From: Flaviflexus massiliensis
GTDB lineage: Bacteria; Actinomycetota; Actinomycetes; Actinomycetales; Actinomycetaceae
DNA length: 64,000 nt
Direction of reading: 5' to 3'
Assembly: GCF_001375495.1 (NCBI RefSeq)
Contig: NZ_LN831056.1
Span: 1 to 64,000, forward strand
Below the pieces are notes generated by a model, which was given only the letters and a program-made list of their open reading frames with translations, was not told where the DNA came from and made no database searches. The position numbers and the translations under genes were made by a program. Positions 52,703-61,473 of this stretch are shown piece by piece; the first letter of the stretch is position 1; every line of letters begins with the position of its first letter.

Positions 52703-53923
52703 CTACGTCACCCCGAGGCTTTGGAGGAGAGCTTCGGCTGCACCCTTCGCAAATGGTGCCGGCATGTCGTAATAGCGGTGAGCATCCACGACCTCGTATC
52801 CGCCTCGGTCGTACTCGCATTCGACCGGGAAGTAGCCCGGTACCCCGTCGCAGTATCCGAGGACCATGGATCGAGCTCCGTAGTATTTCTTGAGGCGCAC
52901 AGCGCAATCCAGGAACGGTTCCCCGGGCAGGGTCAACACGGACGCGTTTCCAATCTGTATGTGGCACGTGCGTGCCTGCCAGGAGAGAGGGTGGGTGGGG
53001 GACCACCGGTTCGCCCAATCAATCCAGATCTGCATGACTTCACTGCCCGGCTGCCACTGAGCGACAGCTTCCTGCCACTCGATAGCTCTCGCCCTCACCT
53101 CTGCTTGACTCAAGTTCTCCAGCGGAACGGCGACCTCGTTCGAGGAGCTAGTGACAGTGTCTCCAATGGGCTCAAATGAGGAGGATGCGACTGCCTTTGC
53201 AAGGAGCCGGCCAATCCGTTCTGCCTCGTCCATAGTTCGCAATGAGGAAGCGGATTCTTGGTAGGAGTCTTCTGCTCGATGACCAGTATTGATGTCACCC
53301 GCACATCCGGTCATGAAAACACAGGTTCCACCCAGCTCCTTTTCAACCTGAGTGCGCAAGAAGTGCGGGTAGTCGCCGCTGATGAGAGTGTTCTTGGCGT
53401 CTAAGACCACGGGGTGACAGGGATAGCTGACCAGCGTGGCAAGAACGGTCCCGTCGTGGGTTGCTTTCAGGCAGGTGATGGGCGGATCGACGTCCCTCCC
53501 GTCCCGCCTATTCTTCGCAATCCCAACACCGGTCGTGCTGGAGAATTCGACCTTGCACTCGACTCGTGCTTCCCATGCGGTCACAATGCTGCGGTGCGCG
53601 GCCTCCACGACCTGCTGAAGCACCTCGGAGGAGTGAGCGCCAAGTCCGCGCAGAGTGACGTTGGGGCCCGAATGGGTGTGCGTTGCAGCAACGATCACTT
53701 CGACCAACCCGGTCTCCCTCAAGGCTCGCTCCCGAATGCGTGCACACGTGTCCTCGTGCAGCGCACACGCATCGACAGCTACGAAAGACACAGTGTCGAA
53801 AATGATGGTGCGAATGCTCGTAGGGTCGTGAACTCCGGTCGATGTCCCGGTCCGGGCGGCGAATCCGGCCATCGGAGTTCCATGCGGAACATCGACCGTC
53901 ACCGTTGCAACTGCGACCTTCAC
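52703..53923 (-). CDS. Neutral/alkaline ceramidase-like amidase
   Basis: 406 residues with features of the neutral ceramidase N-terminal domain: metal-site motif VIVAATHTHSGPNVTLRG, LVSYPCHPVVLDAKNTL, SGDYPHFL and FMTGCAGDINTGHR. No signal peptide and no C-terminal Ig-like domain, so it is shorter than secreted ceramidases (600-700 aa) and likely cytosolic. In the operon with nagA and nagB it probably hydrolyses an amide in an amino-sugar derivative rather than a lipid; this is inferred from context. Start overlaps the nagA stop (ATGA). Confidence 0.75.
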   Translation of the reverse strand: MKVAVATVTVDVPHGTPMAGFAARTGTSTGVHDPTSIRTIIFDTVSFVAVDACALHEDTCARIRERALRETGLVEVIVAATHTHSGPNVTLRGLGAHSSEVLQQVVEAAHRSIVTAWEARVECKVEFSSTTGVGIAKNRRDGRDVDPPITCLKATHDGTVLATLVSYPCHPVVLDAKNTLISGDYPHFLRTQVEKELGGTCVFMTGCAGDINTGHRAEDSYQESASSLRTMDEAERIGRLLAKAVASSSFEPIGDTVTSSSNEVAVPLENLSQAEVRARAIEWQEAVAQWQPGSEVMQIWIDWANRWSPTHPLSWQARTCHIQIGNASVLTLPGEPFLDCAVRLKKYYGARSMVLGYCDGVPGYFPVECEYDRGGYEVVDAHRYYDMPAPFAKGAAEALLQSLGVT

Positions 53924-55044
53924 AGGATGGTCTTTCCGGCCTGAATGACGCTGAGAACCTGAGCCTTATCATCGAGGGTGATGATGTCGGCGGGATAGCC
54001 AACCTCGATCTTGCCCCTGGGGCTAGCTCCCATGCGTTGGGCAAGCCGGGCCGGATGCGACACTGCCATCGTCAAAACTCTGTCGAGTGAGAACGGAGTA
54101 TTCGCAAGCGTATAGCGCACAACATTGAGCAGGTTCACTCCCGAGCCTGCCAAGAGCCCGCTCGAGGTTTGCTCGAGCCGGCCATTCTCGAACAGTTCAA
54201 CGTCCCCACCGATATCGTTTTTGTACCGGCCGGGGGTGGTGCCTGCAAGCATCGCCGAGTCCGAGACCAAGAAAGATTTATCTCCCTTGGCGCGGATCAA
54301 CGCGGTCAGGGTTTCGGGTGGAAGGTGGTGACCATCCCCAATAAAGCCAGCATCGAGACGATCATTGGCTAACTGTGCCCAGATTGGATTTGGGTGACGG
54401 GGCAGAGTTGCGAAGATCCCGTTCCCCAGGTGAGTTGCAAGGCTCGCACCTGCCGTTGCTGCCTCTTGAATCTGCTCGGTCGTGGCGTGAGTGTGGCCGA
54501 TCGCGACGTGGATGCCAAGATTGCGGATGAGGTGGATCTGCTCTGCCGAGTTCTCCCAGTGCGGTGACACGGTGACGTATCCGAGCGGGCCGTGTGCCAT
54601 CCACCGTTCGACTTCGCGAGAATCAATCGGTCGGATCTGCTCGAGTGGGTGCGCGCCGCGAGGACCGTCCTGGTCGGAGATAAAAGGTCCTTCGACATGA
54701 ACAAAAGGCACGGCATGGTCGATGATTGGTGAGCTCTTCTTCGCCTCCGACACGATCGCGAGAGACCGTGAGATTGTTTCTTCGCTGGCGGAGATAATGG
54801 TGGGAATCCAGGTTGTGACACCCACCTGTACAAGCTTCTGGGTGATGGCTTCGATCGCCTCGACTGATGCTTCTTCACCGTTGACGTCGTAACCGCCGTA
54901 ACCATTGACCTGCAGGTCAATCAGCCCGGAAGAAAGCCACGGAAGATCCTCGCCATCGATTTTTTCTACCGACTCGATCCTGTCGCCGTATGTGACCGAC
55001 AGGCCCTCTCCGGTCTTCGGGTCGCGCCCAACCACAGTTCTCAT
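53920..55044 (-). CDS. nagA: N-acetylglucosamine-6-phosphate deacetylase
   Basis: 374 residues, amidohydrolase fold. Metal and catalytic sites: GLIDLQVNGYGGYDVNGE, FVHVEGPFISDQDGPRGAH (Glu ligand), VAIGHTHATTEQ (His), LATHLGNGIF (His; usually THLFNAM), DGHHLPPE and the catalytic Asp in LVSDSAMLAGTTPG. It removes acetate from GlcNAc-6-P to give glucosamine-6-P for NagB. Start is coupled to the SIS gene by overlap. Confidence 0.92.
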   Translation of the reverse strand: MRTVVGRDPKTGEGLSVTYGDRIESVEKIDGEDLPWLSSGLIDLQVNGYGGYDVNGEEASVEAIEAITQKLVQVGVTTWIPTIISASEETISRSLAIVSEAKKSSPIIDHAVPFVHVEGPFISDQDGPRGAHPLEQIRPIDSREVERWMAHGPLGYVTVSPHWENSAEQIHLIRNLGIHVAIGHTHATTEQIQEAATAGASLATHLGNGIFATLPRHPNPIWAQLANDRLDAGFIGDGHHLPPETLTALIRAKGDKSFLVSDSAMLAGTTPGRYKNDIGGDVELFENGRLEQTSSGLLAGSGVNLLNVVRYTLANTPFSLDRVLTMAVSHPARLAQRMGASPRGKIEVGYPADIITLDDKAQVLSVIQAGKTIL

Positions 55045-55796
55045 AGATGCTTCACCCTTGTCGTAAACCGGTCAATAAACCGGCCGTTTGCTTCGTCTCC
55101 TCCGGGCGCATTCCCACTACGCCAGATCGGCACCTCCACACCTCGGTCTACGAGCCGTTCTATTGTTTCGAGAACCAGCCAGTTGAGAGAGAAAGCATTC
55201 GCAAAGGTTGAGCTGGGGCCGCTCGCTTCAAGGCTACCTGGCACTTCAACGAGAGCGTCTCCGATCGGCACCTTCGTATCGATGTGAGCATCGACGAGGT
55301 CATGGAGGTTGTGTTTGGTCGGGTGGCGGGCAGGATGATCGGGAGCGGTTGAGTCCGCATGGCGACGGGAAGAGATCCCGATCGTCGTCACTCCCAGCTC
55401 CCTGGCACGCAGCGCGGCATCGATCAACGCGGAGTTGATGCCATAGGCATTGACAAGGATGAGGACATCGCCTGGGCCAAGGTGATAGTTGTCGACCACG
55501 ACCTTTCCATAGCTCGGGGTGCGTTCGATCGCCATCGAGCGCAACGCACCCGAAGATAGGAGTGTGCCCTCGTCCAGCATCGCTGACATGTGCATGAGAC
55601 CGCCCGCCCGGAAGAATACTTCCTGAGAGGCCAGGTTGGAGTGCCCTCCGGGGCCGTAGATGTGGACGAGGCGGTCTGCGGCGATCTGTTCCGCTAAGAT
55701 CTCCGCGGCGCGAGCAACACTGTCCTTTTCCTCATCGCGGATCGTGGCCATGAGAGACGTGACCGCGTCAAAGTACGTGTTTCCCCAATCAGTCAT
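55041..55796 (-). CDS. SIS-domain protein (UPF0309-like)
   Basis: 251 residues with a sugar isomerase (SIS) fold: RLVHIYGPGGHSNLASQEVF, GDVLILVNAYGINSALIDAA (phosphosugar loop region) and ELGVTTIGISSRRHADST. Related SIS proteins bind phosphosugars as isomerases or sensors. Placed between nagA and nagB, it probably handles an amino-sugar phosphate. ATG at 55796 overlaps the end of nagB by 8 bases; the frame from 55832 was rejected. Confidence 0.82.
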   Translation of the reverse strand: MTDWGNTYFDAVTSLMATIRDEEKDSVARAAEILAEQIAADRLVHIYGPGGHSNLASQEVFFRAGGLMHMSAMLDEGTLLSSGALRSMAIERTPSYGKVVVDNYHLGPGDVLILVNAYGINSALIDAALRARELGVTTIGISSRRHADSTAPDHPARHPTKHNLHDLVDAHIDTKVPIGDALVEVPGSLEASGPSSTFANAFSLNWLVLETIERLVDRGVEVPIWRSGNAPGGDEANGRFIDRFTTRVKHL

Positions 55797-56532
55797 GTGG
55801 GTAAGCCTCCCTGTCGACGTAGAGATGAGCATCGGGATGCAATTTGAGCGCGGTGCCGGGAATCATCGGATCGGGCTCGTTTCCAATCGTATTGGTGACT
55901 GCCTGCCGTTTCGCGGAAGTGGGAACGGAGCAGATGATGTGGTGCGCGTTGAGGAGACGCGGGATGGTGACGGTTGTTGCCTGGCTCGGAACCGAGTCAA
56001 CATCGGGGAAATGCCCCTCATCAACCTGCTGCTTCCGGGACTCGTACGACAGGTCGACAACCTCAACCGAGCGGGGCGCATGGAAGTCGGCGGGTGGATC
56101 GTTGAAGGCGAGGTGCGCGTTCACACCCAGCCCGCAGAGCGTTACGTCGAATGGGGCATCGCCCATGAGCTCCGCATAGTTTGCGGCCGCATCCTCCGGT
56201 GGGAGGCTCATGTCCATCCGGTGGAAGTTGCCAACGGCAGGGAGGGAAGAGAGGAAGTTGGTGATGAGCCACTTGCCAAACCCAACCGGATGCTCCGGGT
56301 CGAGTCCGAGATAGTCATCCATGTGGAAGAAATCGATTCGTGAGAAGTCGAGATCGCTCCGGGTAAGTGTCTTGAGGGTGTGGAGCTGGCTTGGGGCCGC
56401 TGCCAACATGACCCGTGCCCGGCCACCGGATTGAAGAGCGGAGTTGAGGATCTGTGCTGCATGGTTTCCTGCAACCTGCCCAGCCTCCTGTGCTGTTGGG
56501 AACGGATGTACGTGAAGGGGAAATGTTTCCAT
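55789..56532 (-). CDS. nagB: Glucosamine-6-phosphate deaminase
   Basis: 247 residues. DFSRIDFFHMDDYLGLDPEH holds the catalytic Asp pair, and CGLGVNAHLAFNDPPADF the catalytic His loop (usually GIGxDGHIAFNEP). Converts glucosamine-6-P to fructose-6-P and ammonia. TAATG overlap with the upstream AGE gene. Confidence 0.9.
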   Translation of the reverse strand: METFPLHVHPFPTAQEAGQVAGNHAAQILNSALQSGGRARVMLAAAPSQLHTLKTLTRSDLDFSRIDFFHMDDYLGLDPEHPVGFGKWLITNFLSSLPAVGNFHRMDMSLPPEDAAANYAELMGDAPFDVTLCGLGVNAHLAFNDPPADFHAPRSVEVVDLSYESRKQQVDEGHFPDVDSVPSQATTVTIPRLLNAHHIICSVPTSAKRQAVTNTIGNEPDPMIPGTALKLHPDAHLYVDREAYPHD

Positions 56533-57809
56533 TATTGTCCTTGCTTGGTGAGTCGGTTGAGAAACAGGAGTGAGCGGGCAATGTGCATCGGGTCCTTCAC
56601 CGGTAGCGCCACCACGCTATTAAGGGGCAAACCCTCCCGCGTGCGAATCTGAATCCACTCGTGTCCCTTCTCGGGGAAGACACGCATGGTCCAGTCGTTT
56701 ATCTGCCGGCTCCACGAGCGCAACTCATAATTGTCGGTGAGCTGGGCGAGAAGAGCGGTGCCGTACATGGCTTCCGAATGGACCCACCACAGCTTCGTAT
56801 CCCAGGTCTCGAGGACGAGTTTCTCGTAGGGGCCGGGATCTGTATCCAGGAGTGGCCCGGTTGGCACCCCACCATCCTGATCCGTGTAGCGGAGCATCCC
56901 GCCTTGCTGAGGATCCCAGCCGATTTCGCATGCCCGTAGCGCGAGCCTCGCGAGCTGATCGATGTCGACGGGAAGATTCTCGCCACGCTCTCGCGCTTGG
57001 ATCGAGGCGTGGATGATCATCCACGCGAGTTCGATGAGATGACCGGGGGTGCGGTGGCGAGCGAGCAGTGTCTCCTTCCGATCCGGGGTCAGAGGTTGGA
57101 ACTCCCACCAGGAATCCTGGTGGAGCATCCCGCCCCTGCCCAGCAGCGCATCGAGTGCCCACTGCTGGGCCTCACGCGCCACCTCGCTATGAGCATCCGC
57201 CCTCAGGTGTTCGGACGATGCATGGAGCAGAGTCATCGGCCCCGCCAGATCACGAAACCCAGACGGGACAGGGTAGGGCTCGCTCAGGGCAGAACCATCA
57301 CGAATGGACGAATGAGCGGTCTGCAGAATCAAGTTGGCTTGCGTCTGCCAGTCGGAGACAGAGTCGTCGTTGTGCCGTTTGGTGTCGTCTCGCCCTTCGG
57401 CGAGGGCTGAGCGGATGGCACCGCTCAGCCCCATGACAGCAAACAGGTCAGCGAAGACACTGGTGCTCACGTTCCCATCAGCGCCGCTTGGAAGATGCTC
57501 GCCGTCCCGAGTTGTGCGGAACGACGTCTGACCATCCCCAGTTAAAGAATGGGCAGACAGGAAGCGCCCCGTCCCGATCGCCCGCTCGTGCCACTGGCGG
57601 GGGTTGACGGACAGGAATCCGTTCTCGCCCTCGGTTGCGAGCTCGGACGCAAGCCAGGCCCACCGGCCCTGTGACCACGTGTACTTGGTTGTTTCCAGGA
57701 GATCGCCGTTATTGTCGAAGCAGGTGAGGACACCGTTTCCGTTGTCGTCTCCGTGCTCGACCCACCAGGGCAGGATTTCCTTCTCGAGATGGTTCTGCCA
57801 ACGGGTCAT
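56532..57809 (-). CDS. AGE-family N-acylglucosamine 2-epimerase-like protein
   Basis: 425 residues, an all-helical (alpha/alpha)6 barrel. Motifs: EKEILPWWVEHGDDNGNGVL at the start, TPGHLIELAWMIIHASIQA (conserved His), GGMLRYTDQDGGVP and KLWWVHSEAMYGTALLAQL (conserved Glu/His). Enzymes of this family epimerise N-acetylglucosamine and N-acetylmannosamine or isomerise mannose and glucose. In an operon with nagA and nagB, ManNAc/GlcNAc conversion is the best guess. Overlaps the symporter gene by ATGA. Confidence 0.85.
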   Translation of the reverse strand: MTRWQNHLEKEILPWWVEHGDDNGNGVLTCFDNNGDLLETTKYTWSQGRWAWLASELATEGENGFLSVNPRQWHERAIGTGRFLSAHSLTGDGQTSFRTTRDGEHLPSGADGNVSTSVFADLFAVMGLSGAIRSALAEGRDDTKRHNDDSVSDWQTQANLILQTAHSSIRDGSALSEPYPVPSGFRDLAGPMTLLHASSEHLRADAHSEVAREAQQWALDALLGRGGMLHQDSWWEFQPLTPDRKETLLARHRTPGHLIELAWMIIHASIQARERGENLPVDIDQLARLALRACEIGWDPQQGGMLRYTDQDGGVPTGPLLDTDPGPYEKLVLETWDTKLWWVHSEAMYGTALLAQLTDNYELRSWSRQINDWTMRVFPEKGHEWIQIRTREGLPLNSVVALPVKDPMHIARSLLFLNRLTKQGQ

Positions 57810-59338
57810 GATGCCGGGGTTTCCTTTTCTGGGGAAATGGCAGGAACATCGTCATCTTCGCTCAAGGAATCGATGAGAGCATCCGTTTCCGGGGTGTTCT
57901 CTGGCTTGATGAAGCCAATGAGAGTGAAGGAGATGATGGTGACGAGAACCGGTGTAGCGACCGTGAACGCATCCGCGTTGTTGCCCAGGGTCGGGATCCA
58001 GTCATCGAGAATGTAGCGGTTGCTCGCGAACATGATGAGTCCGAGTGCGGTGGAAATGAGAGCTGCGGACGAGCCGGACCTACGGAAGAACGGAAGCATG
58101 CCGAACAGCATGGGCACCGCGACCGGGCCGACCAGGGCGCCGAACCAGAGAATGAGGAGGCCAAGGACACCACCGAAGCTATCCGAGGCGAGGGCGATAC
58201 CCATCGACAGGGAGATAAACAGGAAGGTGATGAAGCGGCTGAACCACAGCTCAGTCTTCTCGGGCAGGAACGACCTGTTCTTGCGGAACATGGGGATGAT
58301 ATCGCGCACCACGACCGAGGCGATGGCGTTCGAGTCGGACGAGGTCATGGCCATCGTATGGGCAAACATGCCGGCGAGAACCAGGCCGATCAGCCCGTGG
58401 GGGAGCAGCTCGGTTGTGAGCAGTGCATAGGACTGTTCGGGATCTTCGAGACCCGGCAGGATAATTGGTGCGGCCCACATGGGGAAGAACAGTACCAGCG
58501 GCCAAATCAAGTACAGGGCTCCCGAGAAGATCATCGAGCGGCGAGCTTCCTTGCCGTTTTCGGTCGAGATCATGCGCATCGCCAGGTTCCAGGTACCACC
58601 GTTGTACGACAGTGTCGTGATGACGATGTAGGCGAGGAAGAACCAGAGAGTCAAGTTGCCGTTGAAAGGCTGGGCATGCTCCGGTGGCAGCTCCTGCCAC
58701 ATCGTGAACGGAGTCGATACACCATCGAGACGTGTCATGACAGCGACCGCAAGAGCAATAGCTGCAACGAGCTGGATGATGAACTGGCCAAGGTCGGTCA
58801 AGACGTCAGCCCAGATACCACCAATCGTCGAGTACACCATGGTGACGCCACCGACGAGGAGGATTCCCCAGCCAAGGGGAATGCCGGCAAAAACATAGAG
58901 GAGGATGGCGCTCGCGGACCATTTCGCAGCGACATCAAAGACCTTGAGAAGTGCGCCGGACCAGGCGAGTAGCTGTTCGGTAGCGACATTGAAACGAGTG
59001 GACAGGTACTCAAGTGGGGAAATGATTCCCAACTTCTTGCGCAACCGCGGCCAGCGGGGAGCGAACCAGATTGCACCGATCGTACATGCCACCGTAATTG
59101 ACAGGGCCCACCACACGTAGAGGGAGAAACCAGTCGTGTATGCGAGTGCCGCATAGCCCACGAACACTGCTGCCGAGTAGCCCGACATGTGGTGCGAAAT
59201 ACCAACGAGCCACCAGGGGATCTTGCCGCTGGCGACAAAGAAGTCAGAAGCATTCTTAATGCGGCTCTTGGCCCACCAACCGATGTAGACCATCAGTAGG
59301 AAATAGGCACCCACAACAAGCCAGTCGAGGAAATTCAT
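57806..59338 (-). CDS. Sodium:solute symporter (SSS family)
   Basis: 510 residues, about 13 membrane segments. Starts NFLDWLVVGAYFLLMVYIGW with KNASDFFVASGKIPWWLVGI, the SSS N-terminal signature, and has GITMHMSGYSA-type HHMSGYSAAVFVGYAALAY. Sodium-driven uptake of a sugar or amino sugar, here probably the free (N-acetyl) amino sugar. First gene of the operon; GGAGGTG precedes the ATG at 59338, whereas the longer frame to 59383 has none. Confidence 0.9.
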   Translation of the reverse strand: MNFLDWLVVGAYFLLMVYIGWWAKSRIKNASDFFVASGKIPWWLVGISHHMSGYSAAVFVGYAALAYTTGFSLYVWWALSITVACTIGAIWFAPRWPRLRKKLGIISPLEYLSTRFNVATEQLLAWSGALLKVFDVAAKWSASAILLYVFAGIPLGWGILLVGGVTMVYSTIGGIWADVLTDLGQFIIQLVAAIALAVAVMTRLDGVSTPFTMWQELPPEHAQPFNGNLTLWFFLAYIVITTLSYNGGTWNLAMRMISTENGKEARRSMIFSGALYLIWPLVLFFPMWAAPIILPGLEDPEQSYALLTTELLPHGLIGLVLAGMFAHTMAMTSSDSNAIASVVVRDIIPMFRKNRSFLPEKTELWFSRFITFLFISLSMGIALASDSFGGVLGLLILWFGALVGPVAVPMLFGMLPFFRRSGSSAALISTALGLIMFASNRYILDDWIPTLGNNADAFTVATPVLVTIISFTLIGFIKPENTPETDALIDSLSEDDDVPAISPEKETPAS

Positions 59339-59364
59339 GCGCGTTGCACCTCCATTGATTGCGT

Positions 59365-59384
59365 ATTGTGCTTCGTTGCACAAT
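59365..59384. promoter_or_regulatory. Palindrome in the leader of the amino-sugar operon
   Basis: Perfect 7-bp arms ATTGTGC and GCACAAT around TTCGTT, 27 bases upstream of the symporter start. Good candidate binding site for the operon's LacI regulator. Confidence 0.6.
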
Positions 59385-59411
59385 CACTGACGCGTTTCCG
59401 AGAGCATGGCA

Positions 59412-59425
59412 TGCAAACCTTTGCA
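59412..59425. promoter_or_regulatory. LacI-type operator candidate
   Basis: TGCAAA-CC-TTTGCA, a perfect 6-bp inverted repeat between the divergent symporter and PfkB genes. It resembles the TGCAAACG-type sites of LacI/GalR proteins; with the palindrome at 59365 it could control both directions. Confidence 0.6.
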
Positions 59426-59582
59426 CGGCAAGCTGTTAGTCAATCTCGACAGGGGTGTCGGAAGTTCAAGCGCGAAATTGGTGCTTCCGTGAGCGAAAAG
59501 GGGCAACATATGTTGATTTGGCGATCGTAAGTTGGGTAGATATAGTGGAGTTGTCAAATAAAGCGAAACGAGGAGGTTTCTT

Positions 59583-60536
59583 TTGAACGCCCAAGCACCC
59601 CGCGTCCGGACACTCGGACTCCACATCGCCGATGTTCTCGGACGGTACGTCGACAAGATTCCCGATGGCCAGGGACTGACCCTGCTTGATGAGATCAAGC
59701 TGACCGTGGCAGGCACCGCCGCTGCACCCGCAGTCAACCTTGCTCGCCTCGGAGTTCCCGTCGCAACGTCCGGTGTTGTTGGCGACGATGCTCTGGGCCA
59801 GTTCGTTCGGTCCACGATGGAAGGGGAGGGCGTTGACGTCACGAACCTCCGCGTAGATGCATCAGCTCCGACCTCTGCCTCGATGCTCAACATCCGCCGC
59901 GACGGTAGCCGTCCCGCACTCCACGTTGTTGGTGCTAACGGCAAGATCTCCCCGGAAGACCTGACCGATGACATTCTGGAGGGCATCGAGATTCTCCACC
60001 TCGGTGGAGTGGGTCTCATGCCCGGCATCGACGGCCCCGCAACGGTCGATTTCCTTCGCCGCGCCAAGGAAAAGGGCATTATCGTGACCCTTGACCTGCT
60101 CCCCACGGGCTCCGACTCCGACCACGAGGCACTCGATGACTGCTTGCCCTACGTGGACTACATCCTGCCCTCCGACGATGACTCCCTGCTCCTGTCGGGT
60201 GCGGACAACTACGCGGATGCTGCTCGATGGTTCCTTGACCGCGGCGTCAAGACCGCGATCATCACCCTCGGTGCCGAGGGCGTCAGCATCAGCACGAAGG
60301 ACGACATCGATCGTCGCTACCCCACCACGAAGGTCGATGTCGTTGACACGACCGGCTGTGGCGACGCATTCGCCTCCGGCCTCATCCGCGGTCTCCTTGA
60401 CGGTGAGCCGGTGGAAGAAGCTGCTCGCCTGGGCATGGCCTGCGGTTCACTCGTCGCCCAGGGGCTGGGCTCCGATGCGGTTCTCGAATCCTACGAACAG
60501 GCGAAGGCATTCGCCGATACCCTCCCTCGTGTCTAA
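59583..60536 (+). CDS. PfkB-family carbohydrate kinase
   Basis: 317 residues, ribokinase fold. N-terminal substrate part TVAGTAAAPAVNLARLGVPV, anion hole and catalytic base in DTTGCGDAFASGLIRGLL, and AIITLGAEGVSISTKDD. Start is TTG at 59583 with CGAGGAGG upstream. Divergent from the nag operon, which lacks a ROK-type GlcNAc kinase, so this enzyme probably makes the sugar 6-phosphate that NagA uses. That assignment is inference. Confidence 0.88.
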   Translation: MNAQAPRVRTLGLHIADVLGRYVDKIPDGQGLTLLDEIKLTVAGTAAAPAVNLARLGVPVATSGVVGDDALGQFVRSTMEGEGVDVTNLRVDASAPTSASMLNIRRDGSRPALHVVGANGKISPEDLTDDILEGIEILHLGGVGLMPGIDGPATVDFLRRAKEKGIIVTLDLLPTGSDSDHEALDDCLPYVDYILPSDDDSLLLSGADNYADAARWFLDRGVKTAIITLGAEGVSISTKDDIDRRYPTTKVDVVDTTGCGDAFASGLIRGLLDGEPVEEAARLGMACGSLVAQGLGSDAVLESYEQAKAFADTLPRV

Positions 60537-60596
60537 ATGCGGGCACTGCTCGCGGGGCCTCACTCTCCCTGCGAATAGTGAGTAGGTTGATAGGTA

Positions 60597-60629
60597 GGTG
60601 GCCTCGAAAGCAAGTCTTTCGAGGCCACC
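60597..60629 (+). terminator. Hairpin terminator after PfkB gene
   Basis: Perfect 14-bp stem (GGTGGCCTCGAAAG) with loop CAAGT, before ACTGTATTCTCTT. It also stands downstream of the minus-strand lipoprotein gene. Confidence 0.8.
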
Positions 60630-60676
60630 ACTGTATTCTCTTACCTCGCTACGTGAGTATGAACTCGATCGCCCTA

Positions 60677-61249
60677 CTATTCGCTGAGCTTGGCTTCGAC
60701 TACGCCCTGTGGGCCGGCTTGGCTGGCGACCTCGTTGATCACTCGTAATTCGAGGGTGCGTCCGTCTTCCTGATTCGTGTAGGTTACGAATACTGAACCG
60801 GCACCGCCATCGCTCGCCGTGCGCTGCCAGTTGGGCCCGCCCTGCTCGCCCAGAACCTCAATAACTTCCGGAGTTGCGAACTCCTCCATGGTATTCGTGT
60901 ACCCATTTCCCCAAGACACCACGAGAGCGTCCGCGTACTCGACAGGATCTGTGGGAACCGAGAAATCGGTTGGTTCTGTCTCCCACTCCTGCGGCGGATC
61001 CGATGTTTCGGAAGGCTCAGTCGGCTCGGCCGTCTCCGTGGGGTCGGCCGGCACGGTCGTGTCAGACGGTTCGGGGTCAACAGGTGATGGGCTGGGATCG
61101 ACGGGCGTGGGCTGATTGCTCTCACCGGTCGTTTCCTGGGCGGAGTTCGACTCGCTTGTCGTCGCTTCATCGGTGCTGTCGGAGCAGGCAGCGAGGGTGA
61201 TGGCGAGCGCGCTACTCGCCGCGACTGGCAGTAACCGTGTTTTCCTCAT
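60677..61249 (-). CDS. Lipoprotein with Pro/Thr/Glu-rich spacer
   Basis: 190 residues from the ATG at 61249. Signal peptide RKTRLLPVAASSALAITLAAC with lipobox LAAC; then a long spacer of PSP, DPTE and PTEPSE-like repeats (about residues 30-95) and a small domain (YADALVVSWGNGYTNTMEEF, VFVTYTNQEDGRTLELRV). Surface-anchored; function unknown. Same architecture as the lipoprotein at 33645, but the end domains differ. Confidence 0.8.
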   Translation of the reverse strand: MRKTRLLPVAASSALAITLAACSDSTDEATTSESNSAQETTGESNQPTPVDPSPSPVDPEPSDTTVPADPTETAEPTEPSETSDPPQEWETEPTDFSVPTDPVEYADALVVSWGNGYTNTMEEFATPEVIEVLGEQGGPNWQRTASDGGAGSVFVTYTNQEDGRTLELRVINEVASQAGPQGVVEAKLSE

Positions 61250-61473
61250 CGGAGTCAGACCTCTTTCCAGGGGATTCCTCTTGAGATCACCCAAGCGTCG
61301 TCAGGTCCCCTCACCTGGCACAGTCTTTCACTACGAATGAGTCAGCGACAGTGGAGAGGCCGTGATTGAGGAGAAGTGAAGGAGTAAGCGACAGAAAACA
61401 CTGTCGTGGTAGGCAAAGCACCTCGACTGCACACAGGTGCATGAAATTTGACTGGCGTGAGAAAGGGCGAAAA

